DNA from: Clostridia bacterium
GTDB lineage: Bacteria; Bacillota; Clostridia; Oscillospirales; Acutalibacteraceae
Direction: 5' to 3'
DNA: 33,655 nucleotides
NCBI GenBank assembly: GCA_024403955.1
Contig: JAKSQX010000014.1
Location: 1-33,655 of the forward strand
Shown here: piece by piece, positions 15,116-23,602 of the stretch
How positions within the stretch are numbered: the first letter of the stretch is position 1
Layout: each line of letters begins with the position of its first letter
Made by a program: the position numbers and the translations under genes
The notes under the pieces: generated by a model
The model's input: the letters and a program-made list of their open reading frames with translations, nothing else
The model's database searches: none
What the model was told of the DNA's origin: nothing

Positions 15116-16243
15116 ATGAATCCTTCAAGAGTATATGTTGGAGTTGACCTTGCAGTTATCTCTGAAAACATTCAAAAAATTAAAGATAGGGTTGGACCTG
15201 ACGTAAAGGTTCTCGCAGTTGTTAAGACTGACGGCTACGGCCACGGCGCCGTTGCAATGGCACACGTGCTCAACGAGATAGGCGTTTACGCCTTCGCCGT
15301 TGCGACCATCGACGAGGCCCGTGAACTCCGCGCTTCCGGTATCCGCAATCCTATTTTAATACTCGGTTACGTTTTCCCTAACGACCTTCAGGACGTTATC
15401 GATTACAACGTAACCTCAACTGTCTTTTCATTTGAGTCTGCAAAGATGATTGCGGACTACGCTATGAAGCGCGGAAAGATAGCAAAGATTCACATCAAAC
15501 TCGACACGGGTATGGGACGAATCGGTTTTGTACCATCACCTGAATCTGCTGAGGAGATTAAGAATATCTTTAAGCTTCCAAATATTGAAGTTGAGGGTGT
15601 TTTCACTCACTTTGCAACAGCAGATGAGTCTGACCTTGGTTCTGCAAAAAATCAGGCAAAGCTTTTTGAGGACTTTGTAAATGGTCTTGAGGCAGATGGA
15701 TATCACTTCGCTATTCGTCATATTTGTAACTCAGCTGGTGTGCTCGCTATGAACGAGAACTATGACAATATGGTTCGTGCTGGTATCATCATCTACGGCC
15801 TCTACCCAAGCGATGAGGTTCGCTGTAAAGATGAACTTCCTCTTACACCTGCACTTGAACTTGTATCTCATGTCGCTTATGTTAAGGAAGTTGATGCTGG
15901 CTTCACAGTAAGCTACGGTTCAACTTATACGACAACTGGTAGGACTAAAATTGCTACAATCCCAGTTGGCTACGGTGACGGATATCCACGCGCTCTCTCA
16001 AATAAGGGCCGCGTTCTTATCAATGGCACTTACGCCCCAATCATCGGTCGTGTCTGCATGGATCAGTTTATGGTTGACGTTACAGACGTACCAAATTGTA
16101 AACAGGGCGACGAGGTTGTCCTCATTGGTAGACAGGGCGAGAATGAAATCAGCGTAGACGAAGTAGCAAGAGACGCTGATACAATCAATTATGAAATCAT
16201 CTGTGGCATCAATAAGAGAGTGCCAAGGATTTATAGATATTAA
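15116..16243 (+). CDS. alr: Alanine racemase
   Basis: Alr is a PLP enzyme that makes D-alanine for peptidoglycan. The 375-residue protein has the PLP lysine Lys37 in AVVKTDGYGHG and the opposite catalytic tyrosine Tyr267 in VSYGSTYTTTG. Other family signatures are RAGIIIYGLYPS, IPVGYGDGYPRALS and CMDQFMVDVTD. An in-frame ATG 12 bases upstream exists, but its GGAGGTAAAT is the ribosome site for the ATG at 15116, so that start is preferred. Bases around 15225-15350 are clearly richer in G+C (about 62% in 15241-15300 by hand count) than the flanks, although the protein is continuous. The ABC exporter genes begin 16 bases after its stop and are probably co-transcribed. Confidence 0.96.
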   Translation: MNPSRVYVGVDLAVISENIQKIKDRVGPDVKVLAVVKTDGYGHGAVAMAHVLNEIGVYAFAVATIDEARELRASGIRNPILILGYVFPNDLQDVIDYNVTSTVFSFESAKMIADYAMKRGKIAKIHIKLDTGMGRIGFVPSPESAEEIKNIFKLPNIEVEGVFTHFATADESDLGSAKNQAKLFEDFVNGLEADGYHFAIRHICNSAGVLAMNENYDNMVRAGIIIYGLYPSDEVRCKDELPLTPALELVSHVAYVKEVDAGFTVSYGSTYTTTGRTKIATIPVGYGDGYPRALSNKGRVLINGTYAPIIGRVCMDQFMVDVTDVPNCKQGDEVVLIGRQGENEISVDEVARDADTINYEIICGINKRVPRIYRY

Positions 16244-16259
16244 GCAAGGAAGTATTTAG

Positions 16260-17990
16260 TTGAAAAAGGTTTTAAGTTATTTAAAGCCGTATATTTTGAT
16301 AATAATTATCTCGATTGCTTTTCTCATGGGTCAGGTTTATACGGAACTCAGTCTTCCAAACATGATGAGTGAGATTGTTGACCAGGGAATATTATCAGAC
16401 CTTACGGCACCAGAGAAGTATGCATGCATTAAGGACATAGGTCTTAAAATGCTCGGTCTCTCACTTCTCTCAGTAGTTTGTAGCATCGCTTCAAGCTTCT
16501 TCGCTATCAGGGTTGCAACGGGTACGTCAAAAACCATCCGTCGCGACCTTTTTGCAAAAGTAAATGAGTTCTCGAGTGGTGAGATTGATAAGTTCTCAAC
16601 TGCATCACTCATCACAAGAACAACGAACGACGTAACACAGGTCCAGAACTTTGTAGCTATGGGCCTTAAAATGATGCTCTTTGCACCATTTATGGCTATT
16701 GGTTCAATCTTTATGGCTATTAAACTTTGTAAGTCACTCGCATGGGTTGCTGCTCTTGCAGTAGTAATTTTACTTGCGATACTTGGAGTACTTCTCCTCA
16801 TAGCACTTCCAAGGTTTAAATCACTTCAAAATCTCGTCGACAAGCTCAACCTTGTCTCACGTGAGGAACTCTCAGGTATGCTCGTTATTCGTGCTTTTGG
16901 CAACGAGCAGCATGAGGAAGAGCGCTTTAATAATGCGAATAAAGATCTCACTTTGACAATGCGTTTTGTTCAGCGAGTTCTCTTTATTATGGGACCTGTT
17001 ATTCAGATGGCAATGATAGGCCTTCAGCTTGCAATTGTTTGGATAGGCGGACATTATATTGACGCCGGTACACTTCAGATTGGTGATATGATGGCCTTCC
17101 TTCAGTATGCACAGCACATTTTAATCTCATTCCTCTTTGTATCAGCAATCTTTGTAATGCTTCCACGTGCGCAGGTATCTGCAGATCGTATTGCTGAAGT
17201 TTTGAATACAGAGATTTCTATCAAGGACAAAGAGAATGCAGAGAACCTCACTGATGTCAAAGGCGAAATCGTATTTGATCATGTTGATTTTGGCTATGGC
17301 GATGCAGCCGAGGCCGCACTTAGGGATATTACCTTTACTGCAAAACCTGGTGAGACAACAGCCTTCATCGGTGCCACGGGTTCAGGTAAGTCAACTCTTA
17401 TCAACTTGATTCCTCGTTTTTATGATGTCACTAAGGGCTCAATTAAAATTGATGGTAAGGATATTCGTGATGTTAAACTTCATGACCTCCGTGAAGCAAT
17501 CGGTTATGTTCCTCAGAAGGCAGTTCTCTTCTCTGGTACAGTTGAGTCAAACGTCAAGTATGGTAACGAGGCAGAGGATATTAAAGAAGCTTTAGAGGTT
17601 GCTCAGGCAAGTTATGTATATGACAAACCTGAAGGCATACAGTCTGAGGTGTCACAGGGTGCGACGAACGTGTCTGGTGGACAGAAGCAGAGACTCTCAA
17701 TTGCCAGAGCACTTGCAAAGAAGCCACCTATTTACATCTTCGATGACAGCTTCTCTGCACTTGACTTTAAGACAGACGCAGCGCTCAGAAAAGCGCTTAA
17801 AGGATATACAGACAAAGCAACAATTATAATTGTTGCACAGCGTGTATCAACCATCATGAACGCTGAGCAGATTATCGTTCTTGATGAAGGAAAAATAGTG
17901 GGTAAGGGAACTCATTCTGAGCTTCTTGATTCCTGCTCATATTACAGAGCAATCTGCGAATCCCAACTTTCAAAGGAGGAGCTTGCGTAA
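16260..17990 (+). CDS. ABC exporter half-transporter, degenerate catalytic site subunit
   Basis: This 576-residue protein is a type IV ABC exporter half (six-helix membrane domain to about 310, ATPase domain after about 335). Walker A is GATGSGKST (371-379) and the signature is VSGGQ (471-475). Walker B reads IYIFDD, so Asp496 replaces the catalytic glutamate. The switch histidine is also replaced, by Gln527 in VAQRVST. This is the non-hydrolysing partner in heterodimeric exporters of the BmrC/TM287/LmrC kind. The start is TTG with AAGGA six to ten bases upstream; the next ATG would delete most of TM1. Its stop overlaps the next start (TAATG). Substrate is unknown; multidrug or lipid export is the usual range. 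Confidence 0.9.
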   Translation: MKKVLSYLKPYILIIIISIAFLMGQVYTELSLPNMMSEIVDQGILSDLTAPEKYACIKDIGLKMLGLSLLSVVCSIASSFFAIRVATGTSKTIRRDLFAKVNEFSSGEIDKFSTASLITRTTNDVTQVQNFVAMGLKMMLFAPFMAIGSIFMAIKLCKSLAWVAALAVVILLAILGVLLLIALPRFKSLQNLVDKLNLVSREELSGMLVIRAFGNEQHEEERFNNANKDLTLTMRFVQRVLFIMGPVIQMAMIGLQLAIVWIGGHYIDAGTLQIGDMMAFLQYAQHILISFLFVSAIFVMLPRAQVSADRIAEVLNTEISIKDKENAENLTDVKGEIVFDHVDFGYGDAAEAALRDITFTAKPGETTAFIGATGSGKSTLINLIPRFYDVTKGSIKIDGKDIRDVKLHDLREAIGYVPQKAVLFSGTVESNVKYGNEAEDIKEALEVAQASYVYDKPEGIQSEVSQGATNVSGGQKQRLSIARALAKKPPIYIFDDSFSALDFKTDAALRKALKGYTDKATIIIVAQRVSTIMNAEQIIVLDEGKIVGKGTHSELLDSCSYYRAICESQLSKEELA

Positions 17991-19846
17991 TGGCTAGTGC
18001 AAAAGACATTAAAGCCAATGCTAGACCTCCAAAGATGGGAGGCCGCAGAGGCATAGTAATGGGCGATAAGCCTAAGGATTTTAAGGGTTCAATGAAGAGA
18101 CTCCTTAAATTCATATCTCCATTCAAGTGGAAGATAATACTTGTAATGGTATTAATAGTTGCCGCAACTGTATTGTCAGTTATCAACCCTAAGGTTCTTG
18201 CTATGGCAACGGACACTCTTGCAGATGGTGTTAAAGCTGTTGCAGCTGGAACAGGCGAAATTGATTTTGACCGTATATTACAAATAGTTTTCTATTGTAT
18301 TTTGCTCTACGGTGCTTCTTCAATTTTCAATTACCTTCAGGGATTTATCATTGCTGGTGTATCCACAAAGATTGCTTACAATCTTAGAACCAGCATTATG
18401 CAGAAGATTGACCGTCTTCCAGTTTCTTATTTCAACAGAGTAAGTTATGGTGATGTACTCTCTCGTATTACTAACGATGTAGACACCATCAACATGAACT
18501 TAAACCAGACATTGTCCCAGGCAATTTCTGCAGTTATTACTCTTCTCGGCGTACTGGTTATGATGCTGACAATTAGTTGGCGCTTAACACTTGTTGTACT
18601 CATAACACTACCTATGTCCGCTGGAGTAATGGCATTTGTTATGAAGAAGTCGCAGAAGCACTTCTTCCGTCACCAGAACATTCTCGGCTCAGTAAATGGA
18701 CAGGTTGAGGAGATGTACGGTGGTCACGTAGCTGTTAAAGCCTTTAATGGTGAAGAGGATGCTGTAGCATCTTTTAACGAAGACAATGAGAAACTCTATG
18801 AGGCTGCTTGGAAGTCAAACTTCATTTCAGGTCTTATGCACCCATTCATGATTCTTATTGGTAACCTTGGTTACGTTGCAGTTGTTGTATTCGGTGCTGG
18901 CATGACTATGAAGGGTACAATGACCATCGGTGGTATTCAGGCATTCATTATTTATACTCGTAACTTTACACAGCCAATCTCTCAGGTTGCTCAGATTGCC
19001 AACCAGTTCCAGATGCTTGTTGCAGCGTATGAGCGTGTTGATGAATTCCTTGGTGAAGACGAGATAGATGATCCTGAGCCAAAGGTATGCACAGCCGATA
19101 TTGATATCAAAGGTGATATCAAGTTTGACCACGTTAAGTTTGGTTACGAAGATACAGATAAGATTGTAATTAAAGACTTCTCCTGTGATGTTAAGGCAGG
19201 ACAGAAGGTCGCTATTGTAGGTCCGACAGGTGCCGGAAAGACAACACTCGTCAAACTCCTCATGCGTTTCCACGACTTGAAGGATGGTGCCATCTACGTA
19301 GATGGCCACGACATCACGGAGTTTGACCGCGGAGATCTTCGCCGTGAGTTCGGTATGGTTCTTCAGGATACTTGGCTTTATCAAGCAAGTATCAGAGATA
19401 ACATCCGTTATGGCGAACTCACTGCCACAGACGAGCAGGTTGTTGAGGCTGCGAAGGCTGCCCAGGTTGACCACTTCATACGCACTCTTCCAGGCGGATA
19501 TGATATGGAGATCAACGAGGAAGCAAACAATATCTCTGCTGGACAAAAGCAGCTCCTTACAATTGCTCGTGCAATTCTCTCAAATGCAAAGGTACTCATA
19601 CTCGATGAGGCAACCTCATCAGTTGATACAAGAACAGAGGTTATGATTCAGGAAGCAATGGATAACCTTATGCAAGGTAGAACAAGTTTCATTATTGCAC
19701 ATCGTCTATCCACTATTCGTAACGCTGACCTTATTCTTTGTTTAAACGATGGCGATATTGTAGAACAGGGAACACATGATGAGCTTATGGCTCTGAATGG
19801 TTTTTATGCAAATCTCTACAACTCGCAATTCGAAAATAATGGATAA
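17990..19846 (+). CDS. ABC exporter half-transporter, catalytic partner
   Basis: The 618-residue partner has a longer N-terminus with a basic stretch (PPKMGGRRG), a six-helix membrane domain and an ATPase domain. Walker A is GPTGAGKTT (411-419), Walker B is VLILDE with intact Glu540, and the switch His571 is in IIAHRLST. Its signature is degenerate, ISAGQ (515-519) with Ala517 for glycine. In a heterodimer this altered signature faces the altered Walker B of the upstream protein, giving one dead and one live ATP site. That is the known asymmetric design. The one-base overlap with the upstream gene supports equal production. No hairpin terminator is seen after the stop. Confidence 0.92.
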   Translation: MASAKDIKANARPPKMGGRRGIVMGDKPKDFKGSMKRLLKFISPFKWKIILVMVLIVAATVLSVINPKVLAMATDTLADGVKAVAAGTGEIDFDRILQIVFYCILLYGASSIFNYLQGFIIAGVSTKIAYNLRTSIMQKIDRLPVSYFNRVSYGDVLSRITNDVDTINMNLNQTLSQAISAVITLLGVLVMMLTISWRLTLVVLITLPMSAGVMAFVMKKSQKHFFRHQNILGSVNGQVEEMYGGHVAVKAFNGEEDAVASFNEDNEKLYEAAWKSNFISGLMHPFMILIGNLGYVAVVVFGAGMTMKGTMTIGGIQAFIIYTRNFTQPISQVAQIANQFQMLVAAYERVDEFLGEDEIDDPEPKVCTADIDIKGDIKFDHVKFGYEDTDKIVIKDFSCDVKAGQKVAIVGPTGAGKTTLVKLLMRFHDLKDGAIYVDGHDITEFDRGDLRREFGMVLQDTWLYQASIRDNIRYGELTATDEQVVEAAKAAQVDHFIRTLPGGYDMEINEEANNISAGQKQLLTIARAILSNAKVLILDEATSSVDTRTEVMIQEAMDNLMQGRTSFIIAHRLSTIRNADLILCLNDGDIVEQGTHDELMALNGFYANLYNSQFENNG

Positions 19847-19872
19847 TATGCAATAATTTATGCGAAAAATGC

Positions 19873-19886
19873 AGAATAAATATGCA
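19873..19886 (+). promoter_or_regulatory. Distal ArgR-like half-operator
   Basis: AGAATAAATATGCA matches the ARG-box consensus TGNATNNWWATNCA at nine of ten defined positions. It lies 50 bp upstream of the better box at 19923 and could be an auxiliary site. Confidence 0.4.
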
Positions 19887-19922
19887 TAAAACCTATATTA
19901 ATTATATGTTTCAAAAATTTTG

Positions 19923-19972
19923 TGAATAAATATTCAAAAAAGTGTTGACATTTATTCATGGTAGTGTATAAT
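19923..19972 (+). promoter_or_regulatory. Amino-acid importer promoter with two phased ARG boxes
   Basis: The promoter is TTGACA (19945-19950), 16 nt, TATAAT (19967-19972). TGAATAAATATTCA at 19923-19936 fits the ARG-box consensus TGNATNNWWATNCA perfectly. A second, weaker box, TTGACATTTATTCA at 19944-19957 (two mismatches), overlaps the -35. The boxes start exactly 21 bp apart, the spacing seen between paired ARG boxes in known ArgR operators. This predicts arginine-dependent repression of the transporter that follows. Confidence 0.7.
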
Positions 19973-20019
19973 TATGCCATCCCGAAAAACAAAACATAAT
20001 TCAAACGGAGGATATTATC

Positions 20020-20772
20020 ATGAAAAAATTAATCGCACTTGCACTTGCTCTTGTTATGGTGCTTGCATTCGCAGCTTGCACAAAGGCTCCTGCAGAAAAC
20101 TCAGGTAAGAAACAGATTGTTATGGGTACAAACGCAGCTTTCCCTCCATATGAGTTCGTTAATGATGACGGATCATTTGGTGGTATCGATGTTGACATCG
20201 CTAAGGCTATCGCTGATAAGCTTGGTTATGAACTCGTAGTCAAAGATATGGAATTTGATTCTCTTATCGCTGCTGTTGACGGTGGCTCAATCGACTTCGC
20301 TATGGCTGGTATGACAGTAACTGATGAGCGTAAAGAGAGCGTTAACTTCTCAGAGACATATGCTAAGGGCGTTCAGGTAATCATTGTTCCTGATGGTTCT
20401 GACATTAAGACAGTTGATGATCTTGATGGCAAGACAATCGGTGTTCAGGCTGGTACAACAGGTGACATCTATTGCACAGGTGACTATGGCCAGGAAAACG
20501 TTAAGCAGTATAAGACAGGCGCTGAGGCAGTTGCGGCTCTTCAGAACGGCCAGGTTGATTGCGTCGTAATCGACAACGAACCAGCTAAGAATTATGTAGC
20601 AGCTAACGAAGGTCTCTCAATCCTTGACACATCTTATGCTGATGAGGATTATGCGGCAGCTATTGCTAAGACAAACGATGCTTTCCTTGCTGAGTACAAC
20701 AAGGCCCTTGCAGAACTTCAGGCTGACGGTACAATCGACAAGATCGTTGAGAAGTACATCAGCAGCAAATAA
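20020..20772 (+). CDS. Amino-acid ABC transporter substrate-binding lipoprotein
   Basis: This 250-residue protein is a type II periplasmic-binding-like (SBP_bac_3) lipoprotein. The signal ends in the lipobox LAFAAC with Cys20 as the lipidation site. The mature part has the polar amino-acid family blocks NAAFPPYEF, GGIDVDIAKAIADKLG, DFAMAGMTVTDER and LDGKTIGVQAGTTGD. It should hang on the outer face of the membrane and deliver an amino acid to the permease encoded next. The preceding ARG boxes suggest arginine or another basic amino acid, but sequence alone does not separate these from glutamine or cystine. ATG 20020 has GGAGG upstream. An intercistronic hairpin follows at 20801-20822. Confidence 0.92.
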   Translation: MKKLIALALALVMVLAFAACTKAPAENSGKKQIVMGTNAAFPPYEFVNDDGSFGGIDVDIAKAIADKLGYELVVKDMEFDSLIAAVDGGSIDFAMAGMTVTDERKESVNFSETYAKGVQVIIVPDGSDIKTVDDLDGKTIGVQAGTTGDIYCTGDYGQENVKQYKTGAEAVAALQNGQVDCVVIDNEPAKNYVAANEGLSILDTSYADEDYAAAIAKTNDAFLAEYNKALAELQADGTIDKIVEKYISSK

Positions 20773-20800
20773 TTGTTGAGTAATTAATATTTTGAGATGA

Positions 20801-20822
20801 GGAGCAGTAGAGATACTGCCCC
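20801..20822 (+). promoter_or_regulatory. Intercistronic hairpin between binding-protein and permease genes
   Basis: GGAGCAGTA (20801-20809) pairs with TACTGCCCC (20814-20822) with one A-C mismatch and a GAGA loop. It is followed by the poor T stretch TTGTTTCGTGTTT. It may be a leaky terminator or 3' end protector that keeps the binding protein in excess over the membrane parts. Confidence 0.5.
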
Positions 20823-20849
20823 TTGTTTCGTGTTTAGAGAGAAGATTTT

Positions 20850-21629
20850 ATGAATTTTGTTTCATTTTCAAACTGGATAACGACCGCTCCAGCATGGATA
20901 GTGTCGCTTCCTGAAGGCTTACAGAATTTCATGTATCAGTTATTCCAGACTTTTGTCTTTGCTGATCGTTGGAAACTTCTTGTAAGTGGTTTAAAAATCA
21001 CATTTATAGTAACGCTCGGTGCACTTGCTATCGGTATTGTAATAGGCCTAATTATTGCTATTACACGTACACTTTATAGCAACTATGTTGTTACTAAACC
21101 ACCTTTTATTCTTAAGATATTGAACGCTATCGCAAATGTTTATCTTACAGTAATTCGTGGCACACCAATGATGGTTCAGCTCCTTATCATGGGCTTTGTA
21201 ATTTTTGTTCCAAAGACTGATACAGGAACTATTGTCTGCGGTATTGTAACTCTTGGTATCAACTCTGGTGCATATGTTGCTGAGATTGTACGTTCAGGTC
21301 TTATGTCTATTCCTAAGGGACAGACAGAGGCCGGCCGTAGTCTTGGCTTCAACTATATTCAGACTATGTGGTATATCGTTATTCCACAGGCCATCAAGAA
21401 TATTCTTCCTGCACTTGGCAATGAGATGATTACACTTTTAAAGGACACATCTCTTGTTTCTGTAATTGCTCTTCGTGACGTTACAAAGCAGGCTCAGAAT
21501 ATCCAGAGCTTAACTTATAACGCTTTGGTACCTTATCTTAGTCTTGCGGTAATCTATCTTGTAATCGTTATTATCCTTACTAGATTGCTAGCATTGTTAG
21601 AAAAGAGGTTGAGACGTAGTGAACACTGA
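20850..21629 (+). CDS. Amino-acid ABC transporter permease (HisM/ArtQ type)
   Basis: The 259-residue membrane protein belongs to the polar amino-acid permease family. The N-terminal 40 residues are extra to the core. The core has about five membrane helices and the ATPase-contact EAA loop [41 protein letters not shown] and [14 protein letters not shown] are the family blocks before it. It forms the pore, probably as a homodimer because only one permease gene is present. The start at 20850 follows a modest AGAGAGAAG site. Its end overlaps the ATPase gene by 11 bases. It belongs to the same ArgR-type regulated unit. Confidence 0.93.
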   Translation: MNFVSFSNWITTAPAWIVSLPEGLQNFMYQLFQTFVFADRWKLLVSGLKITFIVTLGALAIGIVIGLIIAITRTLYSNYVVTKPPFILKILNAIANVYLTVIRGTPMMVQLLIMGFVIFVPKTDTGTIVCGIVTLGINSGAYVAEIVRSGLMSIPKGQTEAGRSLGFNYIQTMWYIVIPQAIKNILPALGNEMITLLKDTSLVSVIALRDVTKQAQNIQSLTYNALVPYLSLAVIYLVIVIILTRLLALLEKRLRRSEH

Positions 21630-22365
21630 GAAAAAAGATGCAGTAATTAGAGTCGAAAACCTTGAGAAACACTTTGGAGATAATAAGGTACTTAGAGGTA
21701 TTACAACTGAGATTGATAGAGGCGAAGTTGTTGTAATTATCGGTGCTTCAGGTTCTGGTAAATCTACATTCCTTCGTTGCCTCAACTGCCTTGAAGATCC
21801 AACAGGTGGTAGCATTTATTTCGACGGCGTTGATATTGCTGATGTATCAGTTGATATCAATATTCATAGACAAAAGATGGGAATGGTTTTCCAACAGTTT
21901 AACCTCTTTCCACATAAGACTGTTCTTGAAAATATGACACTTGCTCCAACAAAGCTTAAGGGTATGAGTAAAGAGGAAGCAGACGCACTTGCGATGAAAC
22001 TTCTTGATAGAGTTGGTCTTGCAGACAGAGCAGATTCATATCCTTCACAGCTCTCAGGTGGACAGCAGCAGCGTGTAGCTATTGTTCGTGCACTTGCAAT
22101 GGAGCCCGATGTTATGCTCTTTGATGAGCCTACTTCAGCACTTGATCCTGAGATGGTTGGTGAAGTTCTCGATGTTATGAAATCCCTTGCTGATGAGGGT
22201 ATGACAATGGTTATTGTTACTCATGAGATGGGATTCGCACGAGAGGTTGCTGATAGAGTTCTCTTTGTTGCTGATGGTATTATTGAAGAGGAGGCAGCTC
22301 CTGCCATTCTCTTTGATTCACCAAAATCAGAGAAACTTCAGAACTTCCTATCTAAAGTTCTTTAA
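21619..22365 (+). CDS. Amino-acid ABC transporter ATP-binding protein (GlnQ/ArtM type)
   Basis: The 248-residue ATPase has Walker [10 protein letters not shown], the Q-loop in [18 protein letters not shown], signature [16 protein letters not shown], Walker [15 protein letters not shown] and switch histidine in VTHEMGFA. These are canonical for the polar amino-acid uptake (PAAT) family. The start is GTG inside the end of the permease gene, with AGAGG 11 bases before it. The overlap indicates coupled translation. It completes a binding protein-permease-ATPase set in the usual order, closed by a hairpin terminator. Confidence 0.93.
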   Translation: MNTEKKDAVIRVENLEKHFGDNKVLRGITTEIDRGEVVVIIGASGSGKSTFLRCLNCLEDPTGGSIYFDGVDIADVSVDINIHRQKMGMVFQQFNLFPHKTVLENMTLAPTKLKGMSKEEADALAMKLLDRVGLADRADSYPSQLSGGQQQRVAIVRALAMEPDVMLFDEPTSALDPEMVGEVLDVMKSLADEGMTMVIVTHEMGFAREVADRVLFVADGIIEEEAAPAILFDSPKSEKLQNFLSKVL

Positions 22366-22388
22366 AATCAAATATGTGAAAAACATAC

Positions 22389-22421
22389 AAAACCGCAAGA
22401 ATTTTCTTGCGGTTTTATGTT
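22389..22421 (+). terminator. Terminator of the amino-acid importer operon
   Basis: AAAACCGCAAGA/TCTTGCGGTTTT is a 12-bp stem (22389-22400, 22405-22416) with a 4-nt loop, followed by ATGTTTATT. The T tail is interrupted but the stem's own T run adds to it. Confidence 0.8.
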
Positions 22422-22423
22422 TA

Positions 22424-22454
22424 TTGTGATAAAGTGTAGATGTATCTTTATAAT
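22424..22454 (+). promoter_or_regulatory. Possible pilT promoter
   Basis: TATAAT at 22449-22454 is clear; TTGTGA at 22424-22429 is 19 nt away, longer than ideal. It is placed between the upstream terminator and the pilT ribosome site. Confidence 0.4.
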
Positions 22455-22485
22455 TATACATATTATTAATAGGGGGAAATCCTAT

Positions 22486-23541
22486 ATGACTCTTGCAGAA
22501 CTCTTAAAAATAGCAGAAGAAAATAAGGCTTCTGACGTACATATTACTGTTGGTGTTCCACCACTTATGCGTGTACATGGCGCTATGATGCCAATCCCTA
22601 ACGAACCTCGTCTTATGGCTGAGGACGTTGAGGCTCTTGTAAAGGGTATCATGGGTGAATTCCAGAAGAGAGCATTCGCTGAGCGCGGTGAAATCGACTT
22701 CTCATTTGGTCTCGCTGGAATGGGCCGTTACCGTGTTAACGTATTCCGTCAGCGTGGTACAACAGCTGCTGTATTCCGTCTCGTAGGTTCTAAGATTCCT
22801 AACCCACGTGATCTCGGTGTTCCAGAGCCAGTTATCGACCTCTATCAGTTAAAGTCAGGTCTTGTTCTTGTAACAGGTCCTACAGGTTCTGGTAAGTCAA
22901 CTACTCTTGCAGCTCTTCTTGGTCTTATCAACGACAACTTGAATGACCACATCATTACTCTTGAGGATCCTATTGAGTATCTTCATAGACATAACAAATC
23001 AATCGTTAACCAGAGAGAAATCGGTGTTGATACACGTTCTTATGCTGCAGCTCTTCGTGCAGCTCTTCGTGAGGACCCTGACGTAATCCTTGTAGGTGAG
23101 ATGCGTGACCTTGAGACTATTTCTACAGCAGTAACAGCAGCAGAAACTGGTCACTTGGTATTCTCAACACTTCATACAATCGGCTGTGCTGAAACAATCG
23201 ACCGTATTATCGACGTATTCCCAACAGATCAGCAGGATCAGATTCGTGTACAGCTCTCAATGGTACTTGAAGCTGTTATTTCACAGCGTCTTATTCCTAC
23301 ACTTGACGGCAACGGCCGTGTAGCTGCTTTCGAAGTTATGCTTGCAGACACAGCTATCCGTAACCTTATCCGTGAAGGTAAGAACTATCAGATTCCTTCA
23401 GCTATGCAGTCAGCTAAGAGAAGAGGTAACCAGTCAATGGATGACTGTCTTGCAGACCTCTACACTCAGGGTAGAATTTCTAGAAAGAACGCTCTTCTTT
23501 ATGCTGCTGACCAGGATGAAATGGCTAAGCGTCTTATGTAG
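22486..23541 (+). CDS. pilT: PilT-family type IV pilus retraction ATPase
   Basis: PilT is a hexameric ATPase that depolymerises type IV pili and drives twitching. The 351-residue protein has the N-terminal PAS-like domain (SDVHITVGVPPLMRVHG), Walker A GPTGSGKST (131-139), the Asp box ITLEDPIEY, Walker B DVILVGEMRDLET and the His box TGHLVFSTLHT. It also carries AIRNLIREGK (290-299), a PilT-specific C-terminal motif that separates it from the PilB assembly ATPase. The ATG at 22486 is preferred over upstream in-frame starts because AGGGGG lies ahead of it and the protein then aligns with the family start. No pilin, PilB, PilC or prepilin peptidase gene is in the window, and a terminator follows directly. 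Confidence 0.93.
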   Translation: MTLAELLKIAEENKASDVHITVGVPPLMRVHGAMMPIPNEPRLMAEDVEALVKGIMGEFQKRAFAERGEIDFSFGLAGMGRYRVNVFRQRGTTAAVFRLVGSKIPNPRDLGVPEPVIDLYQLKSGLVLVTGPTGSGKSTTLAALLGLINDNLNDHIITLEDPIEYLHRHNKSIVNQREIGVDTRSYAAALRAALREDPDVILVGEMRDLETISTAVTAAETGHLVFSTLHTIGCAETIDRIIDVFPTDQQDQIRVQLSMVLEAVISQRLIPTLDGNGRVAAFEVMLADTAIRNLIREGKNYQIPSAMQSAKRRGNQSMDDCLADLYTQGRISRKNALLYAADQDEMAKRLM

Positions 23542-23552
23542 TTAAAACTTAT

Positions 23553-23590
23553 GAGCTCAGCTTGTGTTTTGCAAGCTGGGCTTATTTTTT
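23553..23590 (+). terminator. Terminator after pilT
   Basis: AGCTCAGCTTG pairs with CAAGCTGGGCT (one G-U) with a TGTTTTG loop, followed by a six-T run. It ends a few bases before the malQ ribosome site; no separate malQ promoter is evident. Confidence 0.88.
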
Positions 23591-23602
23591 AGAAGGTTAT
23601 TT

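Noticed and set aside
18827-19546. A 239-codon minus-strand frame inside the second ABC exporter gene
   Set aside because: It lies entirely opposite conserved ABC motifs and has no family features.
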